DNA from: Caldilineaceae bacterium
GTDB lineage: Bacteria; Chloroflexota; Anaerolineae; Caldilineales; Caldilineaceae
Direction: 5' to 3'
Length of the DNA stretch: 64,000 bases
Assembly: GCA_020846635.1 (NCBI GenBank)
Contig: JADLDO010000039.1
Location: 62,001 to 126,000, forward strand
A program made the translations under genes and the position numbers. Numbering within the stretch: the first letter of the stretch is position 1; the number at the start of each line of letters is the position of its first letter. Below are positions 45,695 to 55,884 of this stretch, piece by piece. The notes beneath the pieces were generated by a model, which was not told the origin of the DNA, did no database searches, and was given only the letters and a program-made list of their open reading frames with translations.

Positions 45695-47029
45695 TTACAC
45701 CGCGGGCGCAACCGGCGCGGGCAGCAAAGCCGGGGGCTGGGCTGGGTTGCGCCGCGCCAGGAACCAACTGCCTACGGCCAAAGCAAAGCTCGCCAAATAG
45801 ATGAGCTGGAAGGCGAGATCGCCAATACAGGGGATCACTGTCAGCAGCCGCCCGACTAAAACGATCACCAGGATACCTAAGAGCAGGCTAGGTAGATCAC
45901 CCTCGACCACGCCCGTCGCCTGTGCCAGCTTACGCCCCACCCACAGCCCAGTGATGACTGGGCTTAGGAGCCAGACCAGCGCAGCCAGCCCGAAGATAAA
46001 GGTCAGCATGATCACAGCGCCGGGGAACCATCCCCAAAAGATAACCGCCAGGAAGGTCAACGCCGCCGCCACAGGCAGCACAGCCACCGCAATCAACAGC
46101 CCAATGATCCCGGCTTCCACCGGTCGCTCCTCCAGGATTGCCGCCGGGCCTGTCAGTTGGCGCGGCGCAAATGCCCAGAGCAGCCAGCCCACCAGCAGAT
46201 AGCCCGCCAGTGCCAGCGTTGTGCGCCAGAGCCAAAAGAAGAAGCCGCGTACAGGGTTGCGAGATACAGCCGCAGTATCACGATCAAGCGGACGCTGCTC
46301 GATGCTCGCCGCCGCGCCTTCGGGGATCACCGTGTCGCGGCCTGTCGAATAACGCAATTCACCCTGTACGAGCGCGCTCTCTTGCACCGTCAGTGACTCT
46401 GCATTGAGATTAGCATCACCGGCAACGCGGCCCCCGAAGGTCAAAATCCCCATCGCCGCGTTCAGATCGCGGCCAACCGAACCCGCCACAGTCCCTTGCC
46501 CACCGGCGACATAGGCATCGCCGCCAATGGTCGCCCCCGCGGCCACTTGCAGCCCTTGAGGAATACTGCGATCTTGGATTTGCATCGTTGCCATCGCGGG
46601 GATTGCTGCCATCCCCGGCCAGCCGCCACCCGCCGCGCCAAAGAAATCATCGCCCACACTGCCGGAAAGAATCACCCCGCCACCGGCGGCGCGCACATCG
46701 TCCTGCACAACCCCCGTGATCACCACCGCGCCGCCTGCCGCCAGCAAGTCGCCCATGACCACGCCGTTGATCTCCACATAGCCTGCGGCGACGACCAGAT
46801 CACCTTCCACGGTGCCATCAATGATCACTTCGCTGCCCGTCACATAGAGATCATCACTGACAACCTCGCCGCGTGGCAGAATATAGGGATCGCCTTGAAC
46901 CACTTCCGCGGCAAGCGCTGTGCCGGAAAAGAGCAAGAGCATGACAACTGCCAGCCCGATCGCCATACGCTGACGCCACCAGGGGACTAGCCGATGAAGT
47001 TTGGGCCTTTTGGATTGGGTCGCTTTCAT
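45695..47029 (-). CDS. Polymer-forming (bactofilin-like) membrane protein
   Basis: A 444-residue protein. A signal or anchor helix (GLAVVMLLLFSGTALA, about 24-40) precedes a beta-helical region (about 45-230) with short repeating strands, for example VIIDGTVEGDLVVAAGYVEI and GDLLAAGGAVVITGVV, as in bactofilin-type polymer-forming proteins. Four or five membrane helices follow (about 265-420) with a short cytoplasmic tail. Such proteins are thought to form a scaffold at the envelope; the function is inferred. ATG 47029 follows AGGAGAGGAAG. Confidence 0.8.
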   Translation of the reverse strand: MKATQSKRPKLHRLVPWWRQRMAIGLAVVMLLLFSGTALAAEVVQGDPYILPRGEVVSDDLYVTGSEVIIDGTVEGDLVVAAGYVEINGVVMGDLLAAGGAVVITGVVQDDVRAAGGGVILSGSVGDDFFGAAGGGWPGMAAIPAMATMQIQDRSIPQGLQVAAGATIGGDAYVAGGQGTVAGSVGRDLNAAMGILTFGGRVAGDANLNAESLTVQESALVQGELRYSTGRDTVIPEGAAASIEQRPLDRDTAAVSRNPVRGFFFWLWRTTLALAGYLLVGWLLWAFAPRQLTGPAAILEERPVEAGIIGLLIAVAVLPVAAALTFLAVIFWGWFPGAVIMLTFIFGLAALVWLLSPVITGLWVGRKLAQATGVVEGDLPSLLLGILVIVLVGRLLTVIPCIGDLAFQLIYLASFALAVGSWFLARRNPAQPPALLPAPVAPAV

Positions 47030-47149
47030 CTTCCTCTCCTCACTGCGCTGCATTGCACACAGGATTGCACACGGTTGCTCGGCGATAGGCTCTACAGTCT
47101 AGCGCACAGTGTAGCGCGAGGCGCACGCCTGTGCAAACCCTTTGCAGAG

Positions 47150-48007
47150 CTAGACAACGCCCGCAAAAAGGTCAGTTTCCAGCAACGGCTCCGCCTCTGG
47201 GTAGGCGCGTGTATAGCTGTCAAAGCCAATACGATTCCGTCGCATGAACTTCGGGATCACGCGCATCCAGCCAGGGCCACCGCCAAACTGGCTGGCATGG
47301 GCGCGGCTGGCAGCCAACCGCTGTTGGTAGTAATTTGTGGCATCAATGCGCGTGGTGACAGGTGTTTCCCACTCGGCAATCTCCACCCAATTGATGTCCT
47401 TATTGCGCCCCATCGCCGTCGGGTCTTGCCCAAAGAGCGGCATCAGCCGGACGATGGCTTTCATCATCTTTCTGTCCATGGCCGTATAATAGAGCTTTTG
47501 CGGCCCGCGATAGCCGCTGCCGTTGGCTTGCTGCCCCTTTTCCCGCGCAAGATGAAAAGCCGCGGTCATCCCCTCACAGCAACGAATATGATCGGGATGA
47601 CCATATCCACCAAAGGGATCGTGTGTGAGGATCACCTGGGGCTGAAGGCGCTCGATATACTCCATCAGGTTTGCGATCAACGCATCCATCGGCTGTTGAA
47701 AGAGCGCATCGGGATGCTCATTTGCGCTGGTGTGGCGCATGCCGCTGTCACGATAGGGCAGCGACCAAATGGTCGTTACACCCAACGCCACGGCAGCATT
47801 GGCAAGCTCCGCCGAGCGCACTTGCGCCAATAATTCATGTTCTTCCAACTTGTGCGAAGCTTCCACAGACCCGGCAATGCCATCAGTCGCAATCAGCACA
47901 TGCACGTCTACACCCTCCGCGGCATAGCGTGCCAGCGTTGCGCCAGGGCCAAAACTCTCATCATCAGGATGGGCAAAGAGTCCCATCAAGGTACGTTTTT
48001 GCGGCAT
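47150..48007 (-). CDS. PIG-L (LmbE) family deacetylase
   Basis: A 285-residue zinc-dependent N-acetylglucosaminyl deacetylase-type protein. The first motif is GLFAHPDDESFGPGATLARY (His and Asp-Asp as metal and base residues), the second HDPFGGYGHPDHIRCCEG (His ligands). Members include MshB and BshB, which deacetylate sugar-amine intermediates of mycothiol and bacillithiol. A glycosyltransferase gene lies nearby (divergent). The substrate is not predictable. Confidence 0.9.
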   Translation of the reverse strand: MPQKRTLMGLFAHPDDESFGPGATLARYAAEGVDVHVLIATDGIAGSVEASHKLEEHELLAQVRSAELANAAVALGVTTIWSLPYRDSGMRHTSANEHPDALFQQPMDALIANLMEYIERLQPQVILTHDPFGGYGHPDHIRCCEGMTAAFHLAREKGQQANGSGYRGPQKLYYTAMDRKMMKAIVRLMPLFGQDPTAMGRNKDINWVEIAEWETPVTTRIDATNYYQQRLAASRAHASQFGGGPGWMRVIPKFMRRNRIGFDSYTRAYPEAEPLLETDLFAGVV

Positions 48008-48332
48008 AAAGAATCCCCTTCTAAAAAATGCGTATCCTCCTCATTCAACGCCGCGCATGCCGGAATGTCAAGTTTTGCGCCCGCCCATCGACAAAGTGCT
48101 GTGAACAACGTACGTTACGCAGATGCTTGATGCCGCCACAGGTCTTGATGTTGCCACACGTAGGGACACAATCCATTGTGTCCGCTCCCCCGCAGTGCGG
48201 AAGTCAGAAGCAGAGGGACACCATAGAGGGTGTCCGTACGTATGGTGGCGTGCGCAGTATAAATTTGCGTAGTATAAGTTAACTGCAGCCGGATCATTGC
48301 GCCTGTAAAATTGTGCAACAAGCGGAGGAATC
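48008..48332. other. Divergent intergenic region with repeat R2
   Basis: 325 bases between the divergent PIG-L and GT4 genes. The middle holds R2 copy B. The stretch to the right (48240-48332) is AT-richer and contains TATAAG near 48275, a possible -10 for the GT4 gene; its ribosome binding site CGGAGG lies just before ATG 48333. No open frame of note. Confidence 0.5.
48159..48239 (-). repeat. Repeat R2 copy B (81 bp, inverted relative to copy A)
   Basis: The reverse complement of copy A at 45594-45674 with three mismatches in 81 bases; both palindromes are conserved, and the changes are all between them. The two copies are in opposite orientation, 2.5 kb apart, flanking the polymer-forming and PIG-L genes. 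Confidence 0.9.
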
Positions 48333-49469
48333 ATGCGCATTGCGCTTTTGACTGATATCTATAAGCCATCGACCAACGGCATCGTCCATCATGTCGCTTT
48401 GCTCAAACAGTGTTTAGAGGCATGGGGCGAGACAGTTTGGCTCTTTGTCCCAAGCAGCGATGGATTTGAGGACGAAGAAGCCAACGTCATCCGTATCCCC
48501 GGTATCCCCCTGGCCGATTCAGGCTACCATCTAAGCCTAACGCTCCCGCGCCGCGCCCGCGAACTACTGCGTAAGATGAACGTTCTTCACGTCCACCACC
48601 CCTTCGTCAGCGGTTCCTTTGGACTCTATGCCGCCAACCGCTACCAGATTCCGATGGTCTTCACCAACCACACCCGCTATGATCTCTATGTCAAGCACTA
48701 TCTCAAGCTCCTGCCCGACACCATCTCGGATGCAGCGCTCCAGACCTATTTCCACTCATTTAGCCAGGGCTGTGACGCACTCGTTGCGCCGAGTGAGGGC
48801 ATGGCGGAGATGATGCAAAGTTGGGGTACGGGGAGCAAGATCGTCGTCATCCCCAATGGTGTGCAGACGGAGCGATTTACCAGCCCGCCGCGCCGCGTGA
48901 CGCGTGCAGAGCTAGGTCTACCGGATCATGCCGTCATTGCGCTCTATGTAGGTCGCATGAGCGCCGAGAAAAACATCGACCGGCTCTTGCGCCTCTTTCG
49001 CTACGTCGCCGATGAACACGAAACCGTCTATCTCGTTTTGGTGGGTGACGGGCCTGATCTGGATGATCTGCGCCGTCTTGTCCATGAGCTTGGCATCAGT
49101 GCGCGCGTGCGTTTTACCGGCGGCGTCTCCTATGCCACTATGCCCGAATATATGGGGGCAGGTGATTTCTTTGTCTCTGCCAGCCAAAGCGAAGTCCATC
49201 CCCTGACCTTCATTGAAGCCGCCGCCGCCCATCTCCCCGCGCTGGGCATCCGCTCGCCGGGTGTAGCTGATATCATCAAAGATGGTGAGACGGGATTGCT
49301 CGCCGAGAACAACGATCTGAGCTTCGGGCTGCGCTTCCTGCATCTCGCGCAAGATGCCGAACTGCGCCACCGCTTGGGCCAACAAGCAGGCGATTATGCG
49401 CGCACGCTCTCCGTGGAGAACAATGCACGACGCCTGTTGGAGCTCTATCGCGATTTGAGCAACCAATAA
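48333..49469 (+). CDS. Glycosyltransferase family 4 protein
   Basis: A 378-residue GT-B glycosyltransferase. The N-terminus MRIALLTDIYKPSTNGIVHH and VLHVHHPFVSG are acceptor-domain features. The C-terminal domain has YVGRMSAEKNIDRLLRLF and EVHPLTFIEAAAAHLPALG (EX7E-type nucleotide-sugar site). It resembles enzymes that mannosylate lipids or make glycolipids. ATG 48333 is preceded by GCGGAGGAATC. Sugar and acceptor are unknown. Confidence 0.92.
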   Translation: MRIALLTDIYKPSTNGIVHHVALLKQCLEAWGETVWLFVPSSDGFEDEEANVIRIPGIPLADSGYHLSLTLPRRARELLRKMNVLHVHHPFVSGSFGLYAANRYQIPMVFTNHTRYDLYVKHYLKLLPDTISDAALQTYFHSFSQGCDALVAPSEGMAEMMQSWGTGSKIVVIPNGVQTERFTSPPRRVTRAELGLPDHAVIALYVGRMSAEKNIDRLLRLFRYVADEHETVYLVLVGDGPDLDDLRRLVHELGISARVRFTGGVSYATMPEYMGAGDFFVSASQSEVHPLTFIEAAAAHLPALGIRSPGVADIIKDGETGLLAENNDLSFGLRFLHLAQDAELRHRLGQQAGDYARTLSVENNARRLLELYRDLSNQ

Positions 49470-49580
49470 ACTGCGAATTTAGCTCCTGTCCAGAGGGAAG
49501 TAGATTGCTCTCCAGACAGAATTCAGGTATTATGTATAAGAATTTTAAGCAAACATCAGGATTTGGTTGTGGGGTGTAGA

Positions 49581-49596
49581 CGGGCATCCATGCCCG
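49581..49596. repeat. Short intergenic palindrome
   Basis: CGGGCAT-CC-ATGCCCG, a perfect 7-bp stem with a 2-base gap, lies in the 193-base gap between the GT4 stop and the PIN/TRAM start. It may be a REP-like element or part of a terminator for the GT4 gene. Confidence 0.45.
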
Positions 49597-49662
49597 GAAG
49601 GGAAGCAGGTGCAGTGGTACGTTTGTCTGGCAGTTTCGGCGTTAGGAGAGGAAACCACCAAT

Positions 49663-50754
49663 ATGCGCCTTAATCCCGTCTTTAGAATCCTCGGCGCGCT
49701 GGTCTATGGCTTCATTGGCTATGAACTGGGCCTTGCCCTGACGGGCACAGAACAACTGACGAACTGGACTGCGCCTACGATCTGGGCACCGATGTTTGGG
49801 GGGGCCTTGTTGGGCTATTTCCTCGCGCCGTGGATTATCATCGCCCCGGCCCAGGCCGCGCGTGACAGCTTACGCAGCGTGCCGATGGCAGACCTTGTGT
49901 CGGGGACGGTGGGCCTCAGTGCAGGATTGATCATTGCGGCGCTCTTGGCCTATCCCATTTCGCGCCTTCCCGCACCCTTCGGCCCGATCCTGCCTTTCGT
50001 CGTGGTCATTGTCTTTGGCTACTTGGGGGCAGCGGTCTTTGTCTTGCGCAAAGACGACTTCCTAGCGTTATTACGCACCGGCCAACCCAAACCTGAGCCG
50101 GTCAAAGCAGCACAGCCGGTCGCTTCGAGCCAATTGCTGCTGATGGATACCAGCGTCATCATCGACGGGCGCATTGCCGACGTGGCAGAGACTGGCTTTG
50201 TCCTGGGGAACCTTGTCGTACCCCGCTTTGTGCTCAATGAGCTTCAATATATTGCCGACTCCGCAGAGGCCCTGCGCCGCAATCGCGGTCGCCGCGGACT
50301 AGAGGTTCTTGACCGCTTGCAGCAAAACCCCGACGTCACGATCACCTTTGTAGACAACGATCCCCAGGATGCCACACAGGTGGACGACAAATTGGTCAGC
50401 TTGTCGCGCGAACTCGGCGCTGCAGTGCTGACCAATGATTACAACCTGAACCGGGTGGCGCGGCTGCAAGGGGTCAGAATTCTCAACATTAACGAACTGG
50501 CAAACGCGGTCAAGTCTGTCTTTCTCCCCGGTGAAGAACTGCCCATCCGCATCATTCAGGCGGGCAAAGAACTAGGTCAAGGCGTCGGCTATCTGGAAGA
50601 TGGCACGATGGTTGTGGTTGAAAATGGCCGCCAATTCCTCAACCAAGAGGTGCTTGTCCAGGTGACAAAAGTGCTGCAAACCAATGCAGGACGCCTCGTC
50701 TTTGCCGTTCCTGAATCAACCGCTGAACAACACAAAACTGAACAACACCAGTAG
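49663..50754 (+). CDS. PIN/TRAM domain membrane protein (YacL-like)
   Basis: A 363-residue protein with four membrane helices (about 5-25, 40-65, 82-105 and 115-135), then a PIN ribonuclease domain starting [17 protein letters not shown] (Asp as metal ligand) with later acidic residues in [20 protein letters not shown], and a TRAM-like domain at the end ([20 protein letters not shown]). YacL-type proteins are found next to cysS and ispD in many bacteria. ATG 49663 follows TAGGAGAGGAAACC. It precedes cysS by 8 bases, so the two are probably cotranscribed. Confidence 0.92.
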   Translation: MRLNPVFRILGALVYGFIGYELGLALTGTEQLTNWTAPTIWAPMFGGALLGYFLAPWIIIAPAQAARDSLRSVPMADLVSGTVGLSAGLIIAALLAYPISRLPAPFGPILPFVVVIVFGYLGAAVFVLRKDDFLALLRTGQPKPEPVKAAQPVASSQLLLMDTSVIIDGRIADVAETGFVLGNLVVPRFVLNELQYIADSAEALRRNRGRRGLEVLDRLQQNPDVTITFVDNDPQDATQVDDKLVSLSRELGAAVLTNDYNLNRVARLQGVRILNINELANAVKSVFLPGEELPIRIIQAGKELGQGVGYLEDGTMVVVENGRQFLNQEVLVQVTKVLQTNAGRLVFAVPESTAEQHKTEQHQ

Positions 50755-50762
50755 GAGCAAGT

Positions 50763-52178
50763 ATGGCTTTGCGTCTTTATAACACCCTGACCCGCACAGA
50801 AGAAGAATTTGTCACCGTCGAACCAGGGAAAGTCAGTATGTATGTCTGTGGGCCAACGGTCTATTCCGACGCGCATGTGGGCCACGCCATGGCAGCCATC
50901 GTCTTTGACATGGTGCGCCGCTATCTGATCTATCGCGGCTATGATGTGCGCTATGCCACCAATTTCACCGATGTCGATGACAAGATCATCCGCCGCGCCA
51001 ACCAAACCGGCCAAGACCCCATTGCCCTGGCAAATCACTATGCCGAGGAATACTTGCGCCATCTCGGTGATCTCAACGTGCTTCCTGCCGACATCTACCC
51101 GCGCGTCAGCAGCGAAATGGATCAGATTATCCGCTTTATTCAGGAATTGGGCGAGTCGGGCTACGCCTATGAGATCGATGGCGATGTCTATTTCCGCGTC
51201 GATAAAGATCCCGACTATGGCAAACTGAGCCGCCGCACGCTCGACGAAGCGCTCAGCGGCACACGCATCGGCGAGGATGAGCGCAAAGAGAATGTAGCAG
51301 ATTTTGCGCTCTGGAAGTCGGCCAAACCGGGTGAGCCTGCCTGGGAAAGCCCGTGGGGGCCAGGTCGCCCCGGCTGGCATATTGAATGTTCGGCCATGTG
51401 TCTGCATCATCTGGGCGAGACCATCGACATTCACGGTGGCGGCAATGACCTCATCTTCCCGCATCACGAAAACGAGATTGCCCAAAGCGAGAGCTTGACC
51501 GGCAAACCCCTGGCGCGCTATTGGATGCACAACGGCATGTTGCAACTGGCGGGCGAAAAGATGAGCAAGTCGCTGGGCAACCTCATCACCATTGATGACT
51601 TTCTCACCAAGTACAGCCCCGATGTCTTGCGTGTGTTGATCTTCACCGGTCACTATCGCAAGCCGGTCGTCTTTAACGATGAGACGCTTGCCAACGCCGA
51701 GCGCAGCCTCCATCGCCTCCGCAGCGGTCTGCGCCCCCCCGCCGGCAACAAGAGCACAGGCCCCGAAGCGGACACGCTGCGCGAAGCCACCGAGAATGCA
51801 CGCGCTGCGTTCTTGAAGGCGATGGACGACGACTTCAACACTGCTACCGCGTTAGCCGTCAACTTTGAGCTTGTGCGCGCCATCAACAGCGCGCGCGATG
51901 CCGGCGTTGCTGGCCCATTCTATGAAGCAGCCCAACGCACCCTGCGCGAATTGACAGGTGTATTAGGGTTGACATTGGGCGGCAGCCCGGCGGAAACGCA
52001 GAGCGACAACGTCGCGGCCAAACCCTTTATCGACCTGCTGATCCGCGTGCGCGCCGATTTACGCACTGCCAAACAATGGGCCTTAGCCGATCAGGTACGC
52101 GACAGCCTGAAGGAGCTTGGGGTAGCCCTGGAGGATGGCCCCGACGGCACGACCTGGCGCTATCAAGAACCAGCGTAA
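50763..52178 (+). CDS. cysS: Cysteinyl-tRNA synthetase
   Basis: A 471-residue class I enzyme. Zinc ligands are visible: Cys in [17 protein letters not shown] (which also holds the HIGH motif as HVGH), Cys in WHIECSAMC, and His/Glu in [10 protein letters not shown]. The KMSKS loop is [10 protein letters not shown]. Its length and C-terminal anticodon-binding part are normal for CysRS. ATG 50763 follows TAGGAGCAAGT. It sits between the PIN/TRAM gene and rlmB, a conserved arrangement. Confidence 0.97.
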   Translation: MALRLYNTLTRTEEEFVTVEPGKVSMYVCGPTVYSDAHVGHAMAAIVFDMVRRYLIYRGYDVRYATNFTDVDDKIIRRANQTGQDPIALANHYAEEYLRHLGDLNVLPADIYPRVSSEMDQIIRFIQELGESGYAYEIDGDVYFRVDKDPDYGKLSRRTLDEALSGTRIGEDERKENVADFALWKSAKPGEPAWESPWGPGRPGWHIECSAMCLHHLGETIDIHGGGNDLIFPHHENEIAQSESLTGKPLARYWMHNGMLQLAGEKMSKSLGNLITIDDFLTKYSPDVLRVLIFTGHYRKPVVFNDETLANAERSLHRLRSGLRPPAGNKSTGPEADTLREATENARAAFLKAMDDDFNTATALAVNFELVRAINSARDAGVAGPFYEAAQRTLRELTGVLGLTLGGSPAETQSDNVAAKPFIDLLIRVRADLRTAKQWALADQVRDSLKELGVALEDGPDGTTWRYQEPA

Positions 52179-52206
52179 TTCTCCATCGTGTACGCTTCTG
52201 CTCTGT

Positions 52207-52227
52207 GGGCAGGCCTTGTGCCTGCCC
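52207..52227. repeat. Short palindrome between cysS and rlmB
   Basis: GGGCAGG-CCTTGTG-CCTGCCC (7-bp stem, 7-base loop) is followed by CCCTACC-like bases. The right edge resembles the right edge of the R2 palindrome (a palindrome followed by CCCTAC), so the elements may be of one class. Confidence 0.5.
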
Positions 52228-52246
52228 CTACCAATGGCAAGATTGA

Positions 52247-53017
52247 ATGAGCGAACTAAACTATGGACGGCATGCCGTCCTTGAAACGATGCTTGCGGGC
52301 CGCCGCCGCATCTATCGCCTCTGGCTTGAAGGCGACGGCAGCACCCCTGCGCCCACAGGCATCGTCGCCCAAATTGTGGAACTCGCCCAGGAAGCCGGTG
52401 TGCCGACGCGCACCATCAAAGGCGGGCTTTTTGAACGCCTGGCGCAGCAAAACGCACACGCACAAGGGGTTGCGCTGGAAGTGGGCGATTACCCCTATGT
52501 CGATGTTGACGATCTCCTCGCCCGCGCCAAAGAGAAGGAGGAAGCCCCCCTCTTGTTGATCCTGGACCACGTCCAGGACCCACAAAATTTGGGAACGCTG
52601 ATCCGCACCGCTGAGGCGATGGGCGTCCACGGCATCATCCTGCCCGACCGGCGCGCCGCAGGTGTGACGCCTGCGGTCAGCAACAGCAGCGCCGGTGCAG
52701 TCGAGCGGATGCTTGTCGCCCAAGTGACCAACCTCAACCGCACCATCGACTATCTAAAAAGCCGCAATATCTGGGTGGCAGGGCTGGATAGCGATCCCGA
52801 CACGCCGCTGCTCGATGCCAAAATGCTCAGCGGCGCGTTGGCTTTGGTCGTAGGCAGCGAAGGCAGCGGTCTGACCCGCTTGACGCGCGAAAAGTGCGAT
52901 TTTCTGCTGCGGCTGGCAATGGTCGGCGAAGTGGAAAGCCTCAACGCAGCCGTTGCCGGAAGCATCGTCCTCTATTTGGCGCGCCAGACGCGGTTCTCAG
53001 CCATGCCCTCGGCATAA
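52247..53017 (+). CDS. rlmB: 23S rRNA (guanosine 2'-O) methyltransferase RlmB (TrmH family)
   Basis: A 256-residue SPOUT methyltransferase with a short N-terminal substrate-binding domain ([20 protein letters not shown]) and the knotted C-terminal domain. Motif 1 is [20 protein letters not shown], motif 2 [12 protein letters not shown] and motif 3 [18 protein letters not shown], all typical of RlmB. It methylates G2251 (E. coli numbering) in the peptidyl transferase region. ATG 52247 is the natural start. It follows cysS by 68 bases. Confidence 0.94.
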   Translation: MSELNYGRHAVLETMLAGRRRIYRLWLEGDGSTPAPTGIVAQIVELAQEAGVPTRTIKGGLFERLAQQNAHAQGVALEVGDYPYVDVDDLLARAKEKEEAPLLLILDHVQDPQNLGTLIRTAEAMGVHGIILPDRRAAGVTPAVSNSSAGAVERMLVAQVTNLNRTIDYLKSRNIWVAGLDSDPDTPLLDAKMLSGALALVVGSEGSGLTRLTREKCDFLLRLAMVGEVESLNAAVAGSIVLYLARQTRFSAMPSA

Positions 53018-53024
53018 GCTCGCC

Positions 53025-54329
53025 ATGGACGCGCAACTGCTGGATGCTGTAAGCCCATCCTGGAACAGCACAATTGACCAGATCAACACGCAGCTCCAAG
53101 CGGGCAGCAACCCGACCCTTCTTCCCAACCAGTTCCTCCAAGTCGTGTTACCCAAGCTCGGTGGAAAGGTCCTGCGGTTGAGCGAAGCCGGTCAGGAGTT
53201 GGGGATCGGCTTTCTGCTGCCGCGCGGATATTCCTCCGAGGCAGCCCCGCAAGGCAGCCTATCCAGCAATGGAAGAACGGCAGTCCGGCCCCACCACGCC
53301 TATACCTTGCGCTATCACGCCTTGACCGCTGAGGGTCGCCCTAGCGCGGGCCTTGCCCGCGCCGCCATTCAGGCTGTGACGCCCCTCCTTCACGGGGCCG
53401 AAGTGCAGTTTTATGACCCCGGCGCGCCGCTTCATTATCAGGCGACACAACAAGAGATCGGCAGCGTCAGCATCGGCCATCCCAGTGCCGACGAAGCCGC
53501 GCGCATCCCTCTGCTGCAAAAACAGATTTGGGGCAGCCCGCCCGAATTTCTCTACCCGGCCGATATGCACAGCACCGAATTTGATCTGGGCAGTTCATTG
53601 GTGGCGCGGGTCGATGGGCAATTGGCGGCGTTCCTCTTTGGCTTCCACAAGTTCAACGGCCCCCCGCTGCCCGCAGATTGGACAACACGCTTTCAAGGCG
53701 ATCTGCGGCTAGAGTCGCAAACATTGGGCGTGCTGCCCGACTTCCGCGGCATGCGTATCGCCAATCTGCTCAAGAGGGTGCAGGGCGAACAGGCATGGCA
53801 AGCTGGCATCGGCGTGGTCAACTGGACGGCTGACCCGCTGCAATTTCCCAACGCCGCGCTCAATTTTGGGCGGCTGCGTGCGCTGGCCTTCGACTTCTAT
53901 CCAAACCTCTATCCCTTTCGCAATGAGCTAAACCGTGTTCCCGCCTCGCGCTTTGGGCTGACCTGGCTGGTCGGCAGCGAACGCGTGCAGAATGCATCGT
54001 GGACAGGGGGACGCGCCCTCATGCTGGATCTCTCCTATCACCCGGAAGTGCAGCGCGCCAACCGCGGCTTCAATGAGCTGAATTTTGAGGCAGATGGGGA
54101 GTATATCGCCATCGAGATCCCCGGTAACTGGACGGAAGTGCAGCAGCAAAACGAAAACGATGCCCTACAATGGCGCGAGGCAACCGACCGCCTCTTTAGC
54201 CATTATGTGGGCACCCAGCCGGGGCAATATGTGATCACCGGCGTCGCCACGGAGCGAGATCAGCACTTTTTGCTCGGACAAAGGGTCGATGATGCGCTGT
54301 GGGAGCACCTGGGGCATGTGGGAGAGTAG
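53025..54329 (+). CDS. GNAT-superfamily acetyltransferase-like protein (COG3375-like)
   Basis: A 434-residue protein with an acetyl-CoA-binding-like GNAT segment, LGVLPDFRGMRIANLLKRVQ (residues about 247-266), preceded by VDGQLAAFLFGFHKF and followed by INWTADPLQFPNAALNF-like residues and PNLYPFRNELN. This matches the pattern of COG3375 acetyltransferases, to which no substrate is assigned. The N-terminal 150 residues are unlike a GNAT domain. ATG 53025 lies 7 bases after the rlmB stop; the extra frame into rlmB is rejected. Confidence 0.8.
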   Translation: MDAQLLDAVSPSWNSTIDQINTQLQAGSNPTLLPNQFLQVVLPKLGGKVLRLSEAGQELGIGFLLPRGYSSEAAPQGSLSSNGRTAVRPHHAYTLRYHALTAEGRPSAGLARAAIQAVTPLLHGAEVQFYDPGAPLHYQATQQEIGSVSIGHPSADEAARIPLLQKQIWGSPPEFLYPADMHSTEFDLGSSLVARVDGQLAAFLFGFHKFNGPPLPADWTTRFQGDLRLESQTLGVLPDFRGMRIANLLKRVQGEQAWQAGIGVVNWTADPLQFPNAALNFGRLRALAFDFYPNLYPFRNELNRVPASRFGLTWLVGSERVQNASWTGGRALMLDLSYHPEVQRANRGFNELNFEADGEYIAIEIPGNWTEVQQQNENDALQWREATDRLFSHYVGTQPGQYVITGVATERDQHFLLGQRVDDALWEHLGHVGE

Positions 54330-54345
54330 GGGCTTGCTCTGCCCG

Positions 54346-55884
54346 TTAGGAAAAGTCTCTATCGCTCTGCTCTGATGGGCCTGTCGAGCCTGGGGCTGTG
54401 AGATCGGCTTGTACGCGCTCCCAGGCTTGGCGCATTTGCTCAACCTGCTCGCTTGAAGGCGTTTGCAGACTGTAGCGCGCGTCGAGATACACGTCTGTCA
54501 TCACACGCCACGCGCTTTTGTCCCCAGGGTATATCGTAGAGAGATACGCTTCATATTCGATAGGCGTCTGCGCCCGCGCACGAGGGAACCCCAACGCGTT
54601 TGCGCGGGCCAGCAGCGCTTGGTAGAGCGCACGAATCGCGCGCCGGTTGTCCGGCTCACCCTCTAGCGACAGATAGGGATCACGCCGGGCGCGCGGCAGC
54701 CGCTGCAATAAACTTTGCCAGAGCGACGATAACTGATCCTGCAACAACTCGCTTGTAAAAACTGTCTCACGCGTCTCCTCAACCTCATCCCCTCTGCTGC
54801 TCCGAAAATAGCGCAGCGCCAGGGCAAAGACCACCAGGATGACGACGACGAGGCCCGCAAGCCCCACCCAGCGCAAAGACTCGGCGGCCAGCGGCGATAA
54901 CTGCACAGCCGATTGGTCGCCAAAGGGATCAAATTGCGAGCCGAACTCCGGCAACTGCACCGGCGCGGGCAGTTCAGCCGTGGCAAGCTGATCGCGTATC
55001 CACTCGTACAGGGGTGTTAGAACCAGAAAGAGCAGATAGACGAGAATTTGCAGCAGATAGCCAATGATCGTGCCTAGCCAGTTGAGCAGCACCGACACCC
55101 AACTTAGCGCACTCGCCACCGTTTCCGGGCTCAAAAGCGCGCCGAGCAGCAGCCCAATCGCAAGCATCCCCACGATCACGAAGGCGACGCTCACCAGCCA
55201 ATAGCGGTTGAGCTGCAACTGCGGCTGTTTCTGCGTCTCCCAAAAGCCGGTAAAGCGCGAAAGCTCCAGGCTGGAGAGCGCCAGCGCCGAAAGACCGGCA
55301 GCAAAGAGCGCAACCATCCAGCGGTCGGCATATGCCGGCAGCCCTTGTGGATCCAACTGGCCCGCTAAGATCAGCAAGACCAGCGCGATCACGCCAGTCG
55401 TAAAGGCGCGCCACACCCCCTCGCGCGTCAACTGCTGCTGCCCATCCAGCACGCTCCGCAGCCAGATCCCAGCAGCGATGAGCAGGGTAAGCAACTGTGG
55501 CGGCAGCTCAACCTGCCAGTGGGTCAATGCCATTGCCACCTGCCAAAGCCACTGCCGATCCCAAAGCGCATAGGTGCCGCGGCCATACTGCCACCAGAGC
55601 AGCGCGAGGACGACAACCAATCCACTGGCGGCGACCCAAATCCGGGCCAATGCCAATGAGCGCGTGCGCGCCAGGGCAGCGCGCGCCAGCCATGCGCCCC
55701 CCACGAAGAGCAGCAGGATCGACCCGATGGGCAAAAACGGAGAGGGGTAAGAGGGGCTGAGCCAACGGCGCAGCAGTTCCATCCAGGGCCACAGCCAACA
55801 GAGCCGCACAATGATCACAAGGATTGGGGTGATCAGCAGCGGCAATCCTCCCTCGTTAAGCCAGGTCCAGCGACGCCAGCTCAT
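54346..55884 (-). CDS. Membrane protein with C-terminal DUF4129 domain
   Basis: A 512-residue protein with about nine or ten hydrophobic helices in the first 300 residues, a further helix (WVGLAGLVVVILVVFALALR, about 335-355), and a soluble C-terminal DUF4129-like domain (IRALYQALLARANALGFPRA and SAWRVMTDVYLDARYS). In many genomes this type sits beside DUF58 and MoxR genes; the trio is thought to help assemble or mature extracytoplasmic proteins. ATG 55884 (MSWRRWTW) is preceded by GAGAGGAATG and overlaps the DUF58 stop by 29 bases. Confidence 0.88.
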   Translation of the reverse strand: MSWRRWTWLNEGGLPLLITPILVIIVRLCWLWPWMELLRRWLSPSYPSPFLPIGSILLLFVGGAWLARAALARTRSLALARIWVAASGLVVVLALLWWQYGRGTYALWDRQWLWQVAMALTHWQVELPPQLLTLLIAAGIWLRSVLDGQQQLTREGVWRAFTTGVIALVLLILAGQLDPQGLPAYADRWMVALFAAGLSALALSSLELSRFTGFWETQKQPQLQLNRYWLVSVAFVIVGMLAIGLLLGALLSPETVASALSWVSVLLNWLGTIIGYLLQILVYLLFLVLTPLYEWIRDQLATAELPAPVQLPEFGSQFDPFGDQSAVQLSPLAAESLRWVGLAGLVVVILVVFALALRYFRSSRGDEVEETRETVFTSELLQDQLSSLWQSLLQRLPRARRDPYLSLEGEPDNRRAIRALYQALLARANALGFPRARAQTPIEYEAYLSTIYPGDKSAWRVMTDVYLDARYSLQTPSSEQVEQMRQAWERVQADLTAPGSTGPSEQSDRDFS

